This document shows positions 12,615-16,385 of a DNA stretch of 16,385 bases, in pieces (position 1 is the stretch's first letter; every line of letters begins with the position of its first letter). This DNA is from an uncultured Eubacteriales bacterium (lineage in GTDB: Bacteria; Bacillota; Clostridia; Oscillospirales; UMGS1783), in NCBI GenBank assembly GCA_900555065.1, contig USJY01000003.1, positions 1 through 16,385 of the forward strand, given 5' to 3'. The notes under the pieces were generated by a model. It was not told the DNA's origin. It ran no database searches and saw only the letters and a program-made list of their open reading frames with translations. The translations under genes and the position numbers were made by a program.

Positions 12615-12705
12615 CGGTTTAAGTCTTTGGGCCCGCCGCGTATGAAAACCCAACATTCCTTCCCGACAGTGCGTAAGGGTCGGTATAAAGGCGAAACGGG
12701 CGTGG

Positions 12706-13326
12706 CTATGCAGGTTCTTGCTTCGTCGGCTTTTGTTTGATCGCCCTGCTGAATATAGCGATGTACGCTGCGAGACATGCGGTATCGAGCAACGCCTGAA
12801 AAAGCATAGTATGCGTTGCGAACACATACCGGTACATAATAACTGCTTCGGCTGCGATAAAGCACGCGGGCGCAAGCAGCAGTATCTTGCCAATCCAACT
12901 ATTCCTTCTGCCGCTCCACAATACTGCAGCCAAAGCACCGCAGATCATCGCTGGTATTACCGCATATAGTACCGCCGAAGCAATCGCGCGCGTGAGCATA
13001 TCGACTGCGCCGGTATATTGGTTGTATATGTCATGGAAATTCCGTACCTCTTTGTAAATGCCTGTTACGAAAAACATCGTTCCGACATAGACGAATCCGT
13101 TGACAGCCCCAATCAAGCGCTGACTGCTCGATAATACTAGAGTCGAGGTGGAAAACATCCAAAAGCCCAATGTAGCAGAACTAAACGAACTGAATGACCA
13201 CAAATCCCCATGCGGCATATCACTAAACAGCACGACAAGTAAACCCGCCGCAACACCACATATCGCCGTCAGCAAAATACTTCGTTTGCCAATTCGTATT
13301 GTCGGCATATAATGATGGTCCTGCAT
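12706..13326 (-). CDS. Unrecognised six-helix integral membrane protein
   Basis: I do not recognise this 206-residue protein. It has about six hydrophobic spans at roughly 16-34, 43-66, 72-90, 115-137, 145-165 and 174-193. A basic N-terminus (RIGKRS) and a charged C-terminal tail (KQKPTKQEPA) suggest both ends are cytoplasmic. There is no enzyme motif. ATG 13326 has AGGTGA 5 bases upstream; an internal Met7 is a weaker alternative. A candidate promoter lies at 13347-13376. The coding sequence is visibly more AT-rich and uses rarer codons than ribosomal or BMC genes nearby, which could indicate acquisition. It is isolated between the tiny GNAT gene and tRNA-Val. Similar orphan membrane proteins are common in Clostridia and mostly unannotated. 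Confidence 0.75.
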   Translation of the reverse strand: MQDHHYMPTIRIGKRSILLTAICGVAAGLLVVLFSDMPHGDLWSFSSFSSATLGFWMFSTSTLVLSSSQRLIGAVNGFVYVGTMFFVTGIYKEVRNFHDIYNQYTGAVDMLTRAIASAVLYAVIPAMICGALAAVLWSGRRNSWIGKILLLAPACFIAAEAVIMYRYVFATHTMLFQALLDTACLAAYIAIFSRAIKQKPTKQEPA

Positions 13327-13346
13327 TTTGTCACCTCTATCTCGTT

Positions 13347-13376
13347 ATGATAGGTCTCCAACTGTAAATTTCGCAA
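13347..13376 (-). promoter_or_regulatory. Candidate promoter of the six-helix membrane protein
   Basis: On the minus strand, TTGCGA (13376-13371) and TATCAT (13352-13347) are 18 bases apart. The start would be near 13340, just upstream of the ribosome binding site. The -35 match is only moderate. Confidence 0.4.
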
Positions 13377-13424
13377 CTAAGGCGGCGCCGACAACCGTGT
13401 GCCTGCCGGGACGCGCTGAAAACA

Positions 13425-13459
13425 GAAAAAACCTCTTTCGCCTTAGGCGAAAGAGGTTT
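13425..13459 (-). terminator. Rho-independent terminator of tRNA-Val
   Basis: A perfect 14-bp stem (13429-13442 with 13446-13459, three-base loop) is followed on the minus strand by a run of T (plus-strand A at 13425-13430). It begins 7 bases after the tRNA 3' end. Confidence 0.9.
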
Positions 13460-13465
13460 CTTTTG

Positions 13466-13541
13466 TGGTGGACGATAAGGAACTCGAATCCCTGACCCTT
13501 CGCACGTCAAGCGAATGCTCTACCAACTGAGCTAATCGTCC
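13466..13541 (-). tRNA. tRNA-Val (anticodon GAC)
   Basis: On the minus strand this 76-base cloverleaf runs from acceptor GGACGAT (13541-13535) to ATCGTCC (13476-13470), discriminator A, and encoded CCA (13468-13466). The anticodon stem TTCGC/GCGAA encloses loop TTGACGT, so the anticodon is GAC, reading GUC/GUU valine codons. The T arm is AGGGA-TTCGAGT-TCCTT with one G-T pair. Promoter and terminator are both present, so it is a single-gene unit. Confidence 0.96.
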
Positions 13542-13554
13542 AAGTAGCTTTCTT

Positions 13555-13583
13555 ATTATAGCGTGTGATCGAATAGAATGCAA
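13555..13583 (-). promoter_or_regulatory. Promoter of tRNA-Val
   Basis: On the minus strand, TTGCAT (13583-13578) and a perfect TATAAT (13560-13555) are separated by 17 bases. The start would be near 13548, a few bases before the tRNA 5' end. Confidence 0.85.
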
Positions 13584-13644
13584 GACTTTTTTTGAAATAA
13601 ATTCAATTTTAAGCATATTGCCAAAAAAAGTGGCTATAAGACTA

Positions 13645-13673
13645 TTGTCAAACTGCAAATTATATGGTAAACT
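13645..13673 (+). promoter_or_regulatory. Promoter of the rpsB-tsf operon
   Basis: TTGTCA (13645-13650) and TAAACT (13668-13673) have a 17-base spacer. Transcription from about 13680 would give a leader of roughly 100 bases before rpsB. The promoter is divergent from that of tRNA-Val in a short AT-rich gap. Confidence 0.65.
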
Positions 13674-13783
13674 ATTCAAGCAATTCGCACGCGTCATGAT
13701 TTTTTCGGGGGTTGCCGGCCATACGGTCCCGGTTTGATATGACTGGCGCGGAGGGAAAATAAACCAAAACGGAGGAACACACA

Positions 13784-14542
13784 ATGGCAGTAATTTCAAT
13801 GAAGCAGCTTCTGGAAGCGGGCGTCCATTTCGGGCACCAGACCAGGCGCTGGAATCCCAAAATGGCCGAGTATATTTTTACCGAGCGCAACGGGATCTAT
13901 ATCATCGACCTGCAGAAGACCGTAAAGAAAGTGGAAGAGGCGTATATGTTCGTCCGCCAGCTGGCAGAGGACGGGAAGGATATCCTGTTCGTCGGCACCA
14001 AAAAGCAGGCGATGGACGCGGTCAAGGAGGAAGCGCTGCGCTGCGGCATGTACTATATCAATGCGAGATGGCTCGGCGGCATGCTCACCAACTTCAAGAC
14101 CATCAAGACACGTATCCGCCGCCTCGAGCAGCTTCGTAAAATGGAGGAGGACGGCACGTTTGACCTTCTCCCGAAAAAGGAAGTCATCAAGCTCAATCAT
14201 GAGGTTGAAAAGCTGGAGAAATATCTGGGCGGCATTAAGGACATGCGGAACCTGCCCGGCGCGATCTTTGTGGTAGACACGAAAAAAGAGCATAACGCCA
14301 TTGCCGAAGCGCGCAAGCTCGGCATCCCCATTGTCGCGATCGTCGACACCAACTGTGACCCGGATGAAGTCGACTATATCATCCCCGGCAACGACGACGC
14401 GATCCGCGCCGTTAAGCTGATGGCCAGCACCATTGCCAACGCCGTGCTCGAAGGCAAGCAGGGCGAGGCTTTTGTGGAAGAGGACGAGGCGGAAGCCCCT
14501 GCGGCTGACGCGCCCGCGTCGACGGAAGTGGAAGCCGGCTGA
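13784..14542 (+). CDS. rpsB: 30S ribosomal protein S2
   Basis: S2 is a structural protein of the small ribosomal subunit, needed for stable S1 and mRNA binding. The 252-residue sequence is a textbook match: [25 protein letters not shown] at the N-terminus, [45 protein letters not shown], and [20 protein letters not shown]. The C-terminal acidic, alanine-rich tail (about 225-252) is variable among species. ATG 13784 is preceded by GGAGGAA with 7-base spacing. It is the first gene of rpsB-tsf. Codon use is strongly biased, as expected for a highly expressed gene. Confidence 0.99.
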   Translation: MAVISMKQLLEAGVHFGHQTRRWNPKMAEYIFTERNGIYIIDLQKTVKKVEEAYMFVRQLAEDGKDILFVGTKKQAMDAVKEEALRCGMYYINARWLGGMLTNFKTIKTRIRRLEQLRKMEEDGTFDLLPKKEVIKLNHEVEKLEKYLGGIKDMRNLPGAIFVVDTKKEHNAIAEARKLGIPIVAIVDTNCDPDEVDYIIPGNDDAIRAVKLMASTIANAVLEGKQGEAFVEEDEAEAPAADAPASTEVEAG

Positions 14543-14570
14543 GCACGTTTGTATAGACTTGGAAATATGA

Positions 14571-14596
14571 AAATGCCCGCTCAGGAACGGGCATTT
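14571..14596 (+). terminator. Hairpin between rpsB and tsf, probable attenuator
   Basis: AAATGCCCG (14571-14579), loop CTCAGGAA, and CGGGCATTT (14588-14596) form a 9-bp stem followed by little more than a short T stretch. It lies 28 bases before the tsf start, so it cannot be a full stop if tsf is co-transcribed. Partial termination would lower EF-Ts relative to S2. Confidence 0.55.
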
Positions 14597-14623
14597 TCTG
14601 AATTGGATCAGGGAGGAATCGAA

Positions 14624-15544
14624 ATGAGTTTCACAGCGAAAGACGTACAGAGCCTCAGGGAAAAGACCGGCGTCGGCATGATGGATTGCAAAAAGGCGCT
14701 GACCGAGGCGAATGGGGATATGGACAAGGCGGTGGAGATCCTGCGTGAAAAGGGTCTGGCCGCAGCGGAGAAAAAGGCCGGCAGAATTGCCAGCGAGGGC
14801 CTGATCGCCTGTTATTACGACGGCACGGCCGCCGCAATGGTGGAAGTCAACTCGGAGACCGACTTTGTCGCCAAAAACGCGGACTTCCAGGCCTTTGTAC
14901 AGAGCGTTGCCGAGACGGCGGCCAAGAACAACCCGGCCGACCTCGCCGCGTTGATGGAGACCACGCTTGCCGGTTCGTCCGACACGGTTACCGAAGCGCT
15001 CCGGGATAAGATCCTGACCATCGGCGAAAACCTGTCCGTACGCAGGTTCTACCGCACTGAGGGCGCCATTGCCACATATATCCATGGCGGAGGCAGGATT
15101 GGCGTCATTACAGAGTTTGAAGTGGACGACGCGATCGCGAACACCGAGGCGTTTGCAGAGCTCGGCAAGGACATCAGCATGCAGATCGCCGCAATGAATC
15201 CGCAGTACCTGAGCCGTGATACGGTTGACCCCGCCGTGATCGAGAGCGAAAAGTCCATCCTGGTCGCGCAGATCAAAAACGACGAGAAGAACAAGAACAA
15301 GCCCGACAATATCATTGAGAAAATGGTGATTGGTCGTCTCGGCAAGTTCTATGAGAACAACTGCCTGCTGGATCAGCCCTTTGTAAAGGATTCCAGCCTC
15401 ACCGTGGGCAAATACGTCCAGGAAAAAGCGAAGGAGCTTGGCGGTAAGATCGCCGTCACGGGCTTTGTGCGCTTTGAGAAGGGCGAGGGACTCCAGAAGC
15501 GTGAAGACGATTTTGCGTCGGAAGTCGCCGGCATGATAAAATAG
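14624..15544 (+). CDS. tsf: Translation elongation factor Ts
   Basis: EF-Ts exchanges GDP for GTP on EF-Tu in the cytoplasm. The 306 residues show the N-terminal UBA-like domain (MSFTAKDVQSLREKTGVGMM, DCKKAL), the EF-Tu-contacting TDFVAKN motif (79-85), and two core domains ending in YVQEKAKELGGKIAVTGFVRF. ATG 14624 has GGGAGGA at 14611-14617. The reading frame is open further upstream (from 14549), but those codons run through the inter-gene hairpin and are not part of the protein. It is the last gene of its operon; a strong terminator follows 10 bases after the stop. Confidence 0.98.
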   Translation: MSFTAKDVQSLREKTGVGMMDCKKALTEANGDMDKAVEILREKGLAAAEKKAGRIASEGLIACYYDGTAAAMVEVNSETDFVAKNADFQAFVQSVAETAAKNNPADLAALMETTLAGSSDTVTEALRDKILTIGENLSVRRFYRTEGAIATYIHGGGRIGVITEFEVDDAIANTEAFAELGKDISMQIAAMNPQYLSRDTVDPAVIESEKSILVAQIKNDEKNKNKPDNIIEKMVIGRLGKFYENNCLLDQPFVKDSSLTVGKYVQEKAKELGGKIAVTGFVRFEKGEGLQKREDDFASEVAGMIK

Positions 15545-15554
15545 TGTACGACTG

Positions 15555-15588
15555 AAATGCGTCCGCTCTCGGGAGCGGACGCATTTTT
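15555..15588 (+). terminator. Rho-independent terminator of rpsB-tsf
   Basis: AAATGCGTCCGCTC (15555-15568), loop TCGG, and GAGCGGACGCATTT (15573-15586) form a 14-bp stem closed by a stable C(UCGG)G tetraloop, running into a five-T tract (15584-15588). Confidence 0.92.
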
Positions 15589-15682
15589 CAGTTTGCAGCA
15601 TGCTGTAAAAAAGCTGCGTCTAAAAGAATATTTGCAGACATTCAGCCGATGCTAAAAAATGGCTGATCCTGCATTTTTAACA

Positions 15683-15711
15683 TTGAATAATTCAGAAATC
15701 TATGATAGAAT
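15683..15711 (+). promoter_or_regulatory. Promoter of the P-type ATPase gene
   Basis: TTGAAT (15683-15688) and TAGAAT (15706-15711) have a 17-base spacer, in an AT-rich gap after the rpsB-tsf terminator. The start would be near 15718, giving a leader of about 30 bases with GGAGGA at 15733-15738. Confidence 0.7.
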
Positions 15712-15747
15712 ATTTGTCGAATCATATATTTTGGAGGAGAATGTGCA

Positions 15748-16385
15748 ATGAGCTGGCACCATATGCCGCTTCAATCCGTAATCGAATCATTGAAAACAGA
15801 CAGCCAGGCAGGCCTGACGACAGAACAGGCCCGCAGGGTCCTGGAAGAAAAGGGCCATAACAAGCTGAATGAAAAGCCGCCCAAGAGCTACTTCGTCCGT
15901 TTTCTGGAACAGATGAAGGACGTTATGGTCATTATCCTGATCATCGCCGTGCTGATCTCACTCGGGCTCAATTTTTATCATATGAGCCAGGGGCAGGAGG
16001 GCGACTGGGCGGAACCGGTTGCAATTATCGTTATCATCCTTCTCAATGCAATTTTAGGCGTGATCCAGGAAAGCCGCGCAGAGGCGGCGCTGGAAGCGCT
16101 TAAGAAGATGTCCGCGCCCACAGCGCGCGTCGTCCGGGACGGCGTGGAGGACCATATCCCGTCCGAGCTGCTCGTGCCGGGCGATATCGTCAAGCTGGAA
16201 GCGGGCGACTGGGTCCCGGCCGACTGCAGAATCATTTCATCGAGCAACCTGCAGTGCGATGAAGCGTCTCTGACCGGCGAATCCCTGCCCAGGGAAGTGC
16301 GGGTGGGAAACGAGATCATCAGCGGCTGCATCAATATGACCGGCGTGCTGAAGCTCCAGACCACCAAGGAATTCGGGGAATCCAC
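15748..16385 (+). CDS. P2-type cation-transporting ATPase, probably calcium, 3'-truncated
   Basis: This is an ATP-driven cation pump of the SERCA/PMCA type, in the cytoplasmic membrane. Only the first 212 codons are in the window; the frame is open to the edge. The cation-ATPase N domain (about 1-50: GLTTEQARRVLEEKGHNKLNE) is followed by membrane helix 1 (about 57-77), helix 2 (about 89-106, VAIIVIILLNAILGVIQE), and the actuator domain with PGD (144-146) and TGES (176-179, within DEASLTGESLP). The phosphorylated DKTGT site and ion-binding helices 4-6 lie outside, so calcium rather than another cation is inferred from subfamily resemblance (NAILGVIQESRAEAALEALKKM). ATG 15748 follows GGAGGA with 9-base spacing, and a promoter is present. 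Confidence 0.93.
   Translation, partial: MSWHHMPLQSVIESLKTDSQAGLTTEQARRVLEEKGHNKLNEKPPKSYFVRFLEQMKDVMVIILIIAVLISLGLNFYHMSQGQEGDWAEPVAIIVIILLNAILGVIQESRAEAALEALKKMSAPTARVVRDGVEDHIPSELLVPGDIVKLEAGDWVPADCRIISSSNLQCDEASLTGESLPREVRVGNEIISGCINMTGVLKLQTTKEFGES

Noticed and set aside
13680..13783. S2-binding autoregulatory leader before rpsB
   Set aside because: The leader is about 100 bases, but I could not find a stable conserved-looking fold; the CCGG repeats there are too short to support a call.
13443..13799. Minus-strand open frame containing LGRLAQLVEHSLDVRRV
   Set aside because: This is a translation through tRNA-Val and its terminator, a common annotation artefact.
13796..15601. Very long minus-strand open frame (601 codons) opposite rpsB and tsf
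   Set aside because: It covers two certain highly expressed genes, crosses their terminator and contains no recognisable domain. It is a codon-bias shadow.
1..16385. CRISPR array, insertion sequence or toxin-antitoxin pair
   Set aside because: No regularly spaced direct repeats, transposase motifs or terminal inverted repeats, and no typical small toxin-antitoxin gene pair were found on either strand.

Overview
The window looks like a piece of a moderately GC-rich Bacillota (Clostridia-type) chromosome. The grounds are strong AGGAGG-type ribosome binding sites, a YlmC/YmxH-family sporulation protein, Clostridia-like gene content and compact operons. The genus cannot be told from this sequence.

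Bases 1-7156 are the 3' part of a bacterial microcompartment (BMC) operon, all on the plus strand. It holds three tandem pentameric vertex proteins (the first cut by the window edge), a deoxyribose-5-phosphate aldolase (DeoC), a CoA-acylating aldehyde dehydrogenase, two hexameric shell proteins, a PduL-type phosphotransacylase with an extra C-terminal module, a small protein carrying the same module, a PduS/RnfC-type flavin/iron-sulfur protein, and a PduT-like trimeric shell protein with the cluster-binding Cys38. The logic is: deoxyribose 5-phosphate -> acetaldehyde + glyceraldehyde 3-phosphate (DeoC); acetaldehyde -> acetyl-CoA (dehydrogenase); acetyl-CoA -> acetyl phosphate (PduL). PduS/PduT probably move electrons across the shell. 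This fits the sugar-phosphate-utilising class of BMCs, with DeoC rather than a diol dehydratase, ethanolamine lyase or glycyl radical enzyme as the visible aldehyde source. The genes upstream of base 1 are unseen and could change that reading. A perfect 13-bp palindrome sits at the operon's end, directly behind a near-consensus promoter that points to the next gene.

Bases 7157-10490 carry a membrane-anchored XRE regulator, then a two-gene unit of glycerate 2-kinase and a DUF1848 protein with a C-terminal radical-SAM-like CxxxCxxC. Bases 10500-11280 hold tRNA-Arg(ACG) with its promoter and terminator, followed by about 650 bases without genes that contain two more terminator-like hairpins.

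Bases 11280-13330 hold a YlmC-type PRC-barrel protein, a phosphinothricin-acetyltransferase-like GNAT enzyme, and on the minus strand a tiny GNAT protein and an unrecognised six-helix membrane protein. Bases 13425-13583 carry tRNA-Val(GAC) on the minus strand with a clear promoter and terminator.

Bases 13645-15588 are the rpsB-tsf translation operon with promoter, inter-gene hairpin and strong terminator. The window ends inside a P2-type cation (probably calcium) ATPase that starts at 15748 behind its own promoter.
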